A DNA stretch of 64,000 nt from Acinetobacter tandoii DSM 14970 = CIP 107469. GTDB taxonomy: Bacteria; Pseudomonadota; Gammaproteobacteria; Pseudomonadales; Moraxellaceae. The notes under the pieces are model-generated. The model had not been told where the DNA came from. It did no database searches and saw only the letters and a program-made list of their open reading frames with translations. The stretch lies in contig NZ_KE007362.1 of the NCBI RefSeq assembly GCF_000400735.1, forward strand, positions 62,001 to 126,000. Direction: 5' to 3'. Position 1 is the first letter of the stretch. Every line of letters starts with the position of its first letter. Below, piece after piece: positions 27,255 through 35,415 of the stretch. Position numbers and translations under genes: made by a program.

Positions 27255-27409
27255 GATAATGTCATCCTTGTTATTTTCTCTACACTCTTCACTTGATCGT
27301 ATTGATAAAAATTTATTACTTTTATAAAAATCAATTGATTAAATAAAAGTAAAAATCCAATCCACTACGGCAACTGTATCAATTTCATTTCATCATACTG
27401 AATTTATAA

Positions 27410-27428
27410 AATTACGCAATATATAATT
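27410..27428. promoter_or_regulatory. motif A, copy 2 (fahA side)
   Basis: AATTACGCAATATATAATT. Its reverse complement differs from 22213-22231 upstream of hppD at only two of 19 positions, and it is itself a near-palindrome. Candidate IclR operator. Confidence 0.55.
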
Positions 27429-27548
27429 CAATTACTTTATTCATAATTTTATTATTTCTTGTTGTCTCTTGTTCAGTTAAACACTGCATTCAACTGCTGT
27501 TTTAAACAACACTTTTAGCTAGAAAACCCCGATGAACTCGCTACAATA

Positions 27549-27569
27549 AATGCCCATATTTGGTGCATT
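27549..27569. promoter_or_regulatory. TGCA-type palindromic motif B, copy 3
   Basis: Arms AATGC and TGCATT around CCATATTTGG. It agrees at 17 of 21 positions with 21922-21942 near hppD/yitT. Candidate shared operator. Confidence 0.42.
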
Positions 27570-27688
27570 ACTATAAAAATAAGGCTGCTTTATAGGGATC
27601 ATCAGATAGAAATAAGCGCCTAAGTTTCTTATTTTTAAGAGAAATAAAAAATAATTAGGTGTTTCACTTGTATATTATTTTTTAATCA

Positions 27689-27707
27689 ATTTATGATATA
27701 CGTAATT
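27689..27707. promoter_or_regulatory. weak motif A, copy 3 (aroP side)
   Basis: ATTTATGATATACGTAATT, 41 bp before the aroP start. The outer arms match motif A but the centre differs (13 of 19 against the fahA copy). Position next to aroP supports a regulatory role; sequence support is modest. Confidence 0.35.
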
Positions 27708-27747
27708 TATTAGGAAATAATTACACGACAAGGATGAGAATAATCAT

Positions 27748-29145
27748 ATGTCACACAATGATCACGGTAAGCTCAAGCACGGTTTATCCAACCGTCATAT
27801 CCAGCTCATTGCCCTAGGCGGTGCAATCGGTACGGGTCTATTCCTTGGAATCTCTCAATCTATCAAACTGGCAGGTCCTTCCGTTATTTTGGGCTATGCC
27901 ATTGCTGGACTCATTGCATTTTTAATGATGCGTCAACTCGGGGAAATGGTAGTGCAAGAGCCTGTGAGTGGTTCTTTCAGCTATTTTGCCAATAAATATT
28001 GGGGTCGTTTTGCGGGCTTTATGTCGGGCTGGAACTATTGGGTTCTCAATGTTCTGGTGTGTATGGCAGAACTCAGCGCGGTCGGACTCTATGTTCAATA
28101 CTGGTGGCCTGAAATTCCAACTTGGATGTCTGCCCTTGGCTTCTTTATTTTAATTAATGTCATTAACTTGCTCCACGTGAAACTCTTTGGTGAAATGGAG
28201 TTCTGGTTTTCCATTATTAAAATTCTCGCCATTGTGGCCATGATTGGTTTTGGCTCTTACTTGCTGGCAACGGGTAGCGCAGGCTCACAAGCTGCGATCA
28301 GCAACCTTTGGGCACTTGGTGGTTTCTTCCCGAATGGTGTCAGCGGTTTAGTCATGGCTATGGCAGCAATTATTTTTGCCTTTGGTGGCATTGAACTGTT
28401 CGGTATTACCGCCGCAGAAGCACGTGACCCGCAGCAAACCTTGCCAAAAGCAGTCAATCAGATTATCTATCGCATTTTGATTTTCTATATCTTAACCTTG
28501 GTGGTGCTGTTAGCCCTATTCCCTTGGAACCAAATGGCACAAGGCGGCAGTCCATTTGTAATGGTATTTGCTTCGCTCGACAGCCAAGGCGTTGCCACCG
28601 CATTAAACTTTGTCATTTTAACTGCCGCAGTTTCTGTATATAACGGCACCAGTTATTGTAGTAGCCGCATGTTGCTTGGCTTGGCAGAACAAGGCAATGC
28701 ACCAGAATTCTTTAAAAAAATTAATTCTCGTGGGATTCCTGTCAATGCGGTTCTCATTTCTGCATTGGTGACTGCACTCTGCGTTTTACTCAATTACATC
28801 TTCCCTGAAAAAGCCTTTGGTTTGCTGATGATGTTAGTCGTGGCTGCTATTGTGATTAACTGGGTTGTCATTTCAATCACGCATTTAAAATTCCGTCAAA
28901 GCATGCAACAGCAGCAAAAAAGCTCGTTGTTCCCAAGTTTGGCTTATCCATTCACCAATTATCTGTGCATTGTATTTATGTTGGGTATTTTAGTGATTAT
29001 GAGCCTAACCCCTGATATGCGTATCGCGGTATATATGATTCCAGCTTGGATCGGCTGTTTAAGTGTGGCTTATTGGATAAAGCAACGTAAATATAAAGCT
29101 ATGAATGCAAATTTAATATTAAACCCAGATCGTTCTTTTAAATAA
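27748..29145 (+). CDS. aroP: aromatic amino acid permease
   Basis: 465 residues, 12 predicted transmembrane helices, amino acid-polyamine-organocation superfamily. The consensus helix 1 motif GLSNRHIQLIALGGAIGTGLFLGISQSI and the helix 2/3 region MRQLGEMVVQEPVSGSFSYFANKYW are those of the AroP/PheP/LysP group. Proton-coupled uptake of Phe/Tyr (possibly also Trp) is inferred from family and from its place in the tyrosine catabolic cluster. Followed by tyrB after 165 bp, which includes an 8-bp hairpin (29179-29211) without a U tract. Confidence 0.88.
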   Translation: MSHNDHGKLKHGLSNRHIQLIALGGAIGTGLFLGISQSIKLAGPSVILGYAIAGLIAFLMMRQLGEMVVQEPVSGSFSYFANKYWGRFAGFMSGWNYWVLNVLVCMAELSAVGLYVQYWWPEIPTWMSALGFFILINVINLLHVKLFGEMEFWFSIIKILAIVAMIGFGSYLLATGSAGSQAAISNLWALGGFFPNGVSGLVMAMAAIIFAFGGIELFGITAAEARDPQQTLPKAVNQIIYRILIFYILTLVVLLALFPWNQMAQGGSPFVMVFASLDSQGVATALNFVILTAAVSVYNGTSYCSSRMLLGLAEQGNAPEFFKKINSRGIPVNAVLISALVTALCVLLNYIFPEKAFGLLMMLVVAAIVINWVVISITHLKFRQSMQQQQKSSLFPSLAYPFTNYLCIVFMLGILVIMSLTPDMRIAVYMIPAWIGCLSVAYWIKQRKYKAMNANLILNPDRSFK

Positions 29146-29310
29146 GTCTATTGAATAAAGGCGATGCCTCCCCCATGTAAGACCAGAATCATATTGGATG
29201 AAACTGGTCTTGCAAAACTCATGTGAATCGGCTTAAGTTATCACCAACTTTAACTGGACGATGCGAAGCGCGAACAGTTTGACCCTAGCTGCAACAAACA
29301 AGGATTTTTA

Positions 29311-30525
29311 ATGTTTCAACATATCCCTCCTTATGCGGGCGACCCAATTTTGTCGCTTATGGAACAGTTCAATACCGACCCTCGTGAAGGTAAAGTTAAT
29401 TTAAGTATTGGTCTTTACTATAACGAAGACAGTATTGTTCCTCAGCTTGAAACAATCATGGAAGCGCAAAAGCGCCTTGAGCCAAAGCAAAACAAAACCA
29501 AATTGTATTTGCCAATGGAAGGTTTCAAACCTTACCGCGATGCAATTCAAGCGTTGTTATTTGGTGAAAATAGCCCAGCAGTACAAAGTGGTCGTGCCGT
29601 AACGATTCAAACTTTAGGTGGTTCTGGTGCACTGAAAGTTGGTGCTGACTTTTTAAAAAATTACTTCCCAAATTCTGAAGTTTGGGTAAGCCAACCAACT
29701 TGGGACAACCATGTTGCCATCTTTAATGGTGCAGGCTTAAAGACCCATTTCTACCCATATTTTGATGCAGAAACGCGTGGTGTAGACTTTGATGGTATGT
29801 TGTCTTGCTTACAACAATTACCAGAACAAAGCGTGGTATTGCTTCACCCTTGCTGCCACAACCCGACAGGTGCAGATTTAACCCCTGCACAATGGGATCA
29901 AGTGATTGCCGTACTAAAAGCACGTCAACTTATTCCATTCTTGGACATTGCGTACCAAGGTTTTGGTGAAGGCATGGAACAAGATGCTTATGCAATTCGC
30001 GCACTTGACCAAGCGGGCTTAAACTTTATTGTCAGCAATTCATTCTCTAAGATTTTCTCACTCTACGGTGAGCGTGTCGGTGGTTTGACATTCGTGTGTG
30101 ATGATGCAGCGACTGCTCAATGTACCTTCGGTCAATTGAAAGCAACTGTACGTCGTATCTACTCTAGCCCTCCTACAACAGGTGCATGGTTGGTTGACCA
30201 AGTCTTGAATGACCAAGCGTTAAATCAACAGTGGCAAAATGAAGTTAAAGAAATGCGTGAACGTATTATTAAAATGCGTCGTATTTTGAAAGACGAATTA
30301 ACCAAAGCACTTCCAGACCGCGACTTCAACTACTTAGTTGAACAAAAAGGCATGTTTAGCTACACAGGCTTAACAGGCGAACAAGTCGATACCTTACGTG
30401 AAGAGTATGCAATTTACTTGGTACGTAGTGGTCGTATTTGTGTTGCGGGCTTAAACATGAACAATGTTTATATCGTTGCCAAAGCAATGGCTGAAGTTTT
30501 AGCAAAAGCGCCTGCTCAAGCTTAA
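29311..30525 (+). CDS. tyrB: aromatic amino acid aminotransferase
   Basis: 404 residues, class I fold PLP transaminase. It starts [20 protein letters not shown] and has [25 protein letters not shown] (Asn-Pro-Thr-Gly motif), the PLP lysine in [18 protein letters not shown], and the C-terminal Arg region [13 protein letters not shown]. It moves the amino group of tyrosine or phenylalanine to 2-oxoglutarate, giving 4-hydroxyphenylpyruvate for HppD. AAGGA precedes the ATG. It also serves tyrosine synthesis in other bacteria; the location argues for catabolic use here. Confidence 0.94.
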   Translation: MFQHIPPYAGDPILSLMEQFNTDPREGKVNLSIGLYYNEDSIVPQLETIMEAQKRLEPKQNKTKLYLPMEGFKPYRDAIQALLFGENSPAVQSGRAVTIQTLGGSGALKVGADFLKNYFPNSEVWVSQPTWDNHVAIFNGAGLKTHFYPYFDAETRGVDFDGMLSCLQQLPEQSVVLLHPCCHNPTGADLTPAQWDQVIAVLKARQLIPFLDIAYQGFGEGMEQDAYAIRALDQAGLNFIVSNSFSKIFSLYGERVGGLTFVCDDAATAQCTFGQLKATVRRIYSSPPTTGAWLVDQVLNDQALNQQWQNEVKEMRERIIKMRRILKDELTKALPDRDFNYLVEQKGMFSYTGLTGEQVDTLREEYAIYLVRSGRICVAGLNMNNVYIVAKAMAEVLAKAPAQA

Positions 30526-30536
30526 TCTTTAGTTTC

Positions 30537-30577
30537 AAAAACCAAGATTGTTCAAATGAACAGTCTTGGTTTTTTTA
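30537..30577 (+). terminator. intrinsic terminator of tyrB
   Basis: 14-bp stem AACCAAGATTGTTC / GAACAGTCTTGGTT (one G-U pair) with an AAAT loop followed by a T-run. Strong. Confidence 0.92.
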
Positions 30578-30638
30578 TGTCTGAGTAGCTATATATTGAA
30601 GCCTATTTTCCTGCTGTAAAAACATGGACTAGCATGGC

Positions 30639-31562
30639 TTAACGTAAGGTTCGATGCTGCACCAAATTATCGACATGCTGTGCCAAATATTCTTTTAAGT
30701 GATTTAAAAAATACGCAACGCGTGGTGAATCTTGCAAGCGGGCTAAATACACGGCATATACATCCGCAGGTGGGGTGCTGTACTGTTCCAAGACTTGGAT
30801 TAAACGTCCACTACGTAAATACTTCGCCACATCCCATTCTGCCCGCATCAAAATCCCCTGCCCATCCAAGGCCCAATTTAAGGCAACCTCACCATCGTTG
30901 GTGCTTAAATTACCATGTACCTTAATGGTTTCGACCTGCTCGCCCAAACTTAAACGCCAATTACCGTAGGCGGCTTCATTCTGCCGAATCACAATACATT
31001 GATGGATGGTTAAATCATGTGGCGTTTCTGGGATGCCGACACTTTTTAAATATAAGGGCGAAGCACACAATAAACGTCGGTTGGCTGCCAATTTTTGTGC
31101 AATTAAACGCGAGTCAGGAATTTCACCAAAACGAATCACGACATCAGTCGCCTCATCTGGCAGATTGACAGGACGGTCACTCAACTGCAATTGCACCTCA
31201 ACTTCTGAGAAAATTTTGGCAAAGTCGGAAATCGCAGGGGCAATATAAGAACGTCCAAACCCCAAAGGCGCATTCACGCGAAGTAAGCCTTTCGGTGCAA
31301 ATCGAGTACTTGACACTCGGCGTTCCATGTCTTCTATTTCTTTTAAAATCCGCAGCGCATTTTCATAATAGATTTCCCCTTCATGCGTCAGGCTAATGCG
31401 TCTCGTGGTTCGATTCAGCAAGCGCACCCCAAGCCGATCTTCCATTTGAGTCAAACGTCGTGATACTGCGGGTGGGGTTAAATTGAGCTCTCGTGCGGTA
31501 GCAACCAAACTTCCCTGTTTTATTAGTAAGCAAAAGAATGCCAATTCTGTATCTGAATTCAT
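30639..31562 (-). CDS. LysR-family regulator of the tartrate genes
   Basis: 307 residues. HTH at ~4-60 (FCLLIKQGSLVATARELNLTPPAVSRRLTQMEDRLGVRLLNRTTRR) and an effector domain of the CrgA/DmlR group (LRVNAPLGFGRSYIAPAISDF, DVVIRFGEIPDSRLIAQKLA). It is divergent from the MFS-ttdA-ttdB genes, the standard arrangement for a LysR activator and its target. The analogous regulators TtdR and DmlR of E. coli respond to tartrate or malate. Confidence 0.88.
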   Translation of the reverse strand: MNSDTELAFFCLLIKQGSLVATARELNLTPPAVSRRLTQMEDRLGVRLLNRTTRRISLTHEGEIYYENALRILKEIEDMERRVSSTRFAPKGLLRVNAPLGFGRSYIAPAISDFAKIFSEVEVQLQLSDRPVNLPDEATDVVIRFGEIPDSRLIAQKLAANRRLLCASPLYLKSVGIPETPHDLTIHQCIVIRQNEAAYGNWRLSLGEQVETIKVHGNLSTNDGEVALNWALDGQGILMRAEWDVAKYLRSGRLIQVLEQYSTPPADVYAVYLARLQDSPRVAYFLNHLKEYLAQHVDNLVQHRTLR

Positions 31563-31663
31563 AATTATTCAGTTTTTTGCAATAGTGATTTAACTTTATA
31601 TCGATTCATCAATTTTGCAAAGCCTCTATTATCCATATCACGTTACCCCCCAAACAAGAGATC

Positions 31664-31689
31664 TCACTTGAGCAAGGAACCTTGAGTGA
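31664..31689. promoter_or_regulatory. candidate LysR operator before the tartrate operon
   Basis: TCACT-TGAG-CAAGG then AA then CCTTG-AGTGA: two interrupted inverted half-sites in the divergent intergenic region, 120 bp before the MFS start. A second small inverted repeat, CACCGT / ACGGTG, lies just to its right. Regulatory function is inferred from position and symmetry. Confidence 0.35.
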
Positions 31690-31808
31690 AACATAAAATG
31701 CACCGTTTAAGGATTACGGTGTCACAACGGGGAGCCTTTTCGCCAAACTCGATGATGGTGCTTCGTAACCTGATCGAGTGGTAATCGCTACTTATATGGA
31801 GATAAGCC

Positions 31809-33110
31809 ATGGACATGGATATCGAAAAACGAACGCTGCGCAGAATCACTTGGCGTATTGTGCCATTTATCATGATTCTGTATTTAATTGCTTATATTGA
31901 CCGCGTCAATATCGGTTTTGCCGCCATTACTATGAAAGAAGATTTAGGTTTTACCGCTTCAATTCTTGGGTTTGGTGCAGGGATTTTCTTCTTAGGTTAT
32001 TTTCTCTTTGAAGTCCCTTCTAACATTATTCTGCATAAAGTCGGCGCCCGTATCTGGATTGCACGGGTCATGGTCACGTGGGGCATTATCGCAGGGGGTA
32101 TGGCTTTTGTCGAAAGCTCGACCAGTTTTTATGTGATGCGCTTTTTACTGGGTGTCGCTGAAGCGGGTTTTTTCCCGGGCATTATTCTCTATCTCAGCTA
32201 TTGGTTTCCGGCCCGTAATCGCGCAGGTGTGATAGCCCTCTTTATGGCTGCTGCTCCGATTGCCACGGCGATTGGTTCCCCAATTTCTGCTGCACTACTG
32301 GAAATGCACGGCATTATGGGACTGGCAGGTTGGCAATGGATGTTCCTGATAGAAGCTTTTCCCGCAGTAATTCTTGGCGTGGTGGTGTTTTTCTACATGA
32401 CCGATCGTCCTGAAAAAGCCACTTGGTTAAAACCTGATGAGCGCGAATGGTTGGTTAAAACCATGCAAGCAGAGAATGCTGAGAAAGATCATTCACAACA
32501 TCACAGCATTATTCGTGGCTTGGCCAATCCACGCGTACTGGCATTAGCCACAGTTTATTTCGGCACCTCAGCAGGCTTGTACACGCTCGGCATTTGGGCA
32601 CCGCAAATCATTAAAGAACTGGGTGTCAGCTCCATGACTGTTGGTTTATTGAATGCTATCCCTCCAATTGTCTCTGTCGTTGCCATGATTTTATGGTCAC
32701 GCCATTCCGACAAAACCAATGAACGCACTTGGCATGTGGCATTGGCTTGCTTAACCGCAGCCGTAGGACTCGCGATTGCAGCTGGTACTGGCAGTATGTT
32801 TGGTCTAATTGCAGCGCTCACCATTGTTAACGTTGGGATTAGTTGTTCTAAGCCGCCGCTGTGGAGTATGCCAACCATGTTCTTATCAGGTGCAGCAGCG
32901 GCAACAGGCATTGCCACTATTAACTCGATTGGCAACCTCGGTGGTTTTGCAGGCCCCGCCATGATTGGTTGGGTCAAGGACCAAACAGGAAGCTTCACTG
33001 GTGGTCTGTATTTCGTCGCAGGTCTACTGATTCTCTCTACCGTACTGACCCTCATTTTAAGTTTTACCCAAAAAAACAAAGTCAGTGCGGCTGAATTAAC
33101 GAATCCCTGA
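31809..33110 (+). CDS. MFS transporter of the ACS family, probable tartrate importer
   Basis: 433 residues with 12 transmembrane helices. The N-terminal pattern RRITWRIVPFIMILYLIAYIDRVNIGFA and VAEAGFFPGIILYLSYWFPARNRAG are hallmarks of the anion:cation symporter family (phthalate, tartrate and glucarate permeases such as TtuB). GGAG lies 7 bases before the ATG. Located directly before ttdA and ttdB, so L-tartrate or a related dicarboxylate is the likely substrate; E. coli instead uses the unrelated antiporter TtdT. Confidence 0.88.
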   Translation: MDMDIEKRTLRRITWRIVPFIMILYLIAYIDRVNIGFAAITMKEDLGFTASILGFGAGIFFLGYFLFEVPSNIILHKVGARIWIARVMVTWGIIAGGMAFVESSTSFYVMRFLLGVAEAGFFPGIILYLSYWFPARNRAGVIALFMAAAPIATAIGSPISAALLEMHGIMGLAGWQWMFLIEAFPAVILGVVVFFYMTDRPEKATWLKPDEREWLVKTMQAENAEKDHSQHHSIIRGLANPRVLALATVYFGTSAGLYTLGIWAPQIIKELGVSSMTVGLLNAIPPIVSVVAMILWSRHSDKTNERTWHVALACLTAAVGLAIAAGTGSMFGLIAALTIVNVGISCSKPPLWSMPTMFLSGAAAATGIATINSIGNLGGFAGPAMIGWVKDQTGSFTGGLYFVAGLLILSTVLTLILSFTQKNKVSAAELTNP

Positions 33111-33161
33111 TCCTGATTTTAAATAAATTGACTGAATTAAACATTTAACAAGGAGCCTCCC

Positions 33162-34061
33162 ATGGACAAAGAACTTGCCGTACAGTCCCTCACGGACACC
33201 ATGGCCAAATTTACCGCCTATATCGGTAAACGCTTACCGAAAGATGTGAAAAAGAAACTCATTGAACTCAAAACTCTGGAAACGAACCCTTTAGCAAAGT
33301 CTGTTTACGATTCGATGGATGAAAACCAAGAAGCAGCGGATCGACTCAATCGTCCGAGCTGTCAAGATACGGGTGTAATTCAATACTTTGTTGAAGCAGG
33401 TGCACATTTCCCACTCTTAGGTGAATTACAAGAAATTTTACGTGAAGCAACTGCCGAAGCGACCCGTTCAGGCCCATTACGCCACAATGCCGTAGAAACC
33501 TTTGATGAGAAAAATACCAGTACCAATACAGGTACACAAATTCCATGGTTAGACTGGCGCATTGTACCTGAACAGGACACCTGCACTATCGATGTGTATA
33601 TGGCAGGTGGCGGGTGTACTTTACCCGGTGCAGCCAAGGTCCTAATGCCTGGTCAAGGCTACGAAGGTGTGGCTGAGTTTGTGATGGACGTGATTACCGA
33701 ACGTGGTGTCAATGCCTGCCCACCACTTTTAGTCGGTGTAGGTGTTTCCACCTCGGTAGAAACTGCAGCGCGTTTGTCTAAACTGGCAATTATGCGTCCA
33801 GTCGACTCGAAAAGTGATAATCCTCGTGCAGCCTTAATGGAGGATTTACTGGAACAAGGTTTAAATGAAATTGGGATTGGTCCACAAGGCTTAACAGGCA
33901 ATAACAGTGTCATGGGAGTGAACATTGAATCTTCAGCCCGCCATCCATCGACGATTGGTGTGGCTGTGAATACGGGCTGTTGGGCGCATCGTCGTGGAAA
34001 AATCAAAATTAATGCGGACATGTCTTATGAAATTCTGTCACACGAAGGAGTTGTGCTATGA
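33162..34061 (+). CDS. ttdA: L(+)-tartrate dehydratase subunit alpha
   Basis: 299 residues, class I fumarase N-terminal family with an oxygen-sensitive [4Fe-4S] cluster. Together with TtdB it dehydrates L-tartrate to oxaloacetate. Hallmarks in order: [14 protein letters not shown] (cluster Cys), [67 protein letters not shown], and [25 protein letters not shown]. The last motif and the overall match to E. coli TtdA favour tartrate over fumarate. AAGGAG precedes the ATG. Overlaps ttdB by 4 bases (ATGA). Confidence 0.93.
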   Translation: MDKELAVQSLTDTMAKFTAYIGKRLPKDVKKKLIELKTLETNPLAKSVYDSMDENQEAADRLNRPSCQDTGVIQYFVEAGAHFPLLGELQEILREATAEATRSGPLRHNAVETFDEKNTSTNTGTQIPWLDWRIVPEQDTCTIDVYMAGGGCTLPGAAKVLMPGQGYEGVAEFVMDVITERGVNACPPLLVGVGVSTSVETAARLSKLAIMRPVDSKSDNPRAALMEDLLEQGLNEIGIGPQGLTGNNSVMGVNIESSARHPSTIGVAVNTGCWAHRRGKIKINADMSYEILSHEGVVL

Positions 34062-34666
34062 AAAAAATTCTGACTACCCCACTTCGTGATGAAGATTTAG
34101 CGGATCTCAAAATCGGTGATGTGGTGTATCTGACAGGTCGCTTAGTCACTTGCCGTGATGTCGCGCATCGTCGTTTAATTGAACAAGGACGTGAACTCCC
34201 TGTGAATCTGGAAGGTGGCGCTATTTTCCATGCAGGCCCCATCGTGCGTAAAAAAGACGATGGCAGTTTTGAAATGGTTTCCATTGGTCCCACCACCAGT
34301 ATGCGTATGGAAAAATTCGAGCGTGAATTTATCAAACAAACAGGGGTGAAACTGATTGTTGGTAAAGGTGGCATGGGCCCTGAAACTGTAGCAGGTTGTC
34401 AGGAACATAAAGCCATCCATGCGATTTTCCCAGGAGGCTGTGCGGTACTGGCGGCCACTCAAGTGGAAGAAATTGAAGGCGCTGAATGGCAAGACTTGGG
34501 CATGCCTGAAACTTTATGGATTAATCGAGTTAAATTATTTGGACCGTTGATTATTTCGATTGATACCCACGGCAACAATTTAATTCAGCAAAATAAAACA
34601 CAGTTTCAAGCCAAGAAAAAACCTGTGCTAGATCGCATCAGTAAGGAATTAAGCTTTATTAAATAA
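34058..34666 (+). CDS. ttdB: L(+)-tartrate dehydratase subunit beta
   Basis: 202 residues, class I fumarase C-terminal swivelling domain. It starts [27 protein letters not shown] and contains [37 protein letters not shown], and [33 protein letters not shown], the usual order of TtdB. The start codon overlaps the ttdA stop (ATGA), so the two subunits are made by coupled translation. Followed by a bidirectional terminator. Confidence 0.93.
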   Translation: MKKILTTPLRDEDLADLKIGDVVYLTGRLVTCRDVAHRRLIEQGRELPVNLEGGAIFHAGPIVRKKDDGSFEMVSIGPTTSMRMEKFEREFIKQTGVKLIVGKGGMGPETVAGCQEHKAIHAIFPGGCAVLAATQVEEIEGAEWQDLGMPETLWINRVKLFGPLIISIDTHGNNLIQQNKTQFQAKKKPVLDRISKELSFIK

Positions 34667-34684
34667 ACTTAAAGGTGCAATAAA

Positions 34685-34722
34685 AATAACCCTGAAATAT
34701 TTACATTCAGGGTTATTTTTTT
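34685..34722. terminator. bidirectional terminator between ttdB and the DUF11 cluster
   Basis: Perfect 12-bp stem AATAACCCTGAA / TTCAGGGTTATT with T-tract on the right and A-tract on the left, so it ends both ttdB and the convergent 206-residue gene of the surface cluster. Confidence 0.9.
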
Positions 34723-34794
34723 AAATCTCAATAAAAGTAAATGATGCTTAAACTATTGATTCGGAGTAAAAGTCCAATAGGCTAGATTGACTCC

Positions 34795-35415
34795 CTAACA
34801 ACCTGTTGAACCATTTAATTGTTCCGCTGTAGCCATTTTTACAGGACTAAAAGCCTGATCTAGATAGCGATCATTTTCACAATGCTGTGCTAGATATCCC
34901 GCCTGATCAACCAAGCGCTCTGCCGAAGCAAAAATCTCGCGCGAATGATGCCAACCTAATTGGCAATATTCGGCTGCGGCCCAAACCAATTTTACCTCTG
35001 CCTGAGCAAGTTCTTTATAAGCACACTGAAAACCCGCATGAACTTTAATGCTTTCTATACGAGCCCACAAATCTCGACGCATCACCTGAGCAAAAGGTAA
35101 AATTGGCGTTTGAGTTGTAAGCTGCACTCTGTTGTCGGTATTGGTGATCTTCAGCACTTGCTGATAAACCATTTCTAAGTTTTTGGGCTTGCTCTTTTCA
35201 CTATATAACTGATCTGCATAACTAAGCCATGTTTGCGCTTTTTCCAGTTGGTATTTTTCTTTTACATCAGTACTCTGCTCAAGTACCTCGCGTATTTTTG
35301 ACTGCGTCTGTTGATGCGACGATATATATGCGAATTGATGGGTCTCGGGGTTAGCATAAAGCGCAGGGCTAAGCAGCCCAGCCAACAGGAAGGCTTTTAA
35401 TCCTAAAAATTTCAT
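34795..35415 (-). CDS. small exported helical protein, last gene of the DUF11 cluster
   Basis: 206 residues with a signal peptide (MKFLGLKAFLLAGLLSPALYAN, cleavage after about residue 21). The mature part is predicted mostly helical with pairs of short amphipathic helices (QLEKAQTWLSYADQLYSEKS, ELAQAEVKLVWAAAEYCQLG, REIFASAERLVDQAGYLA), TPR-like, and four Cys. It overlaps the stop codon of the beta-barrel gene by 4 bases (ATGA), so the products are made in step and it is likely a periplasmic partner or chaperone of the barrel protein. Family not recognised. Confidence 0.75.
   Translation of the reverse strand: MKFLGLKAFLLAGLLSPALYANPETHQFAYISSHQQTQSKIREVLEQSTDVKEKYQLEKAQTWLSYADQLYSEKSKPKNLEMVYQQVLKITNTDNRVQLTTQTPILPFAQVMRRDLWARIESIKVHAGFQCAYKELAQAEVKLVWAAAEYCQLGWHHSREIFASAERLVDQAGYLAQHCENDRYLDQAFSPVKMATAEQLNGSTGC

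Larger units (their letters stand above)
27255..27747. other. divergent control region between fahA and aroP
   Basis: 493 bp, strongly AT-rich, no gene. It holds three candidate regulator sites: motif A at 27410-27428, motif B at 27549-27569 and a weaker motif A at 27689-27707. Promoters for both fahA (leftward) and aroP (rightward) must lie here. Confidence 0.6.
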
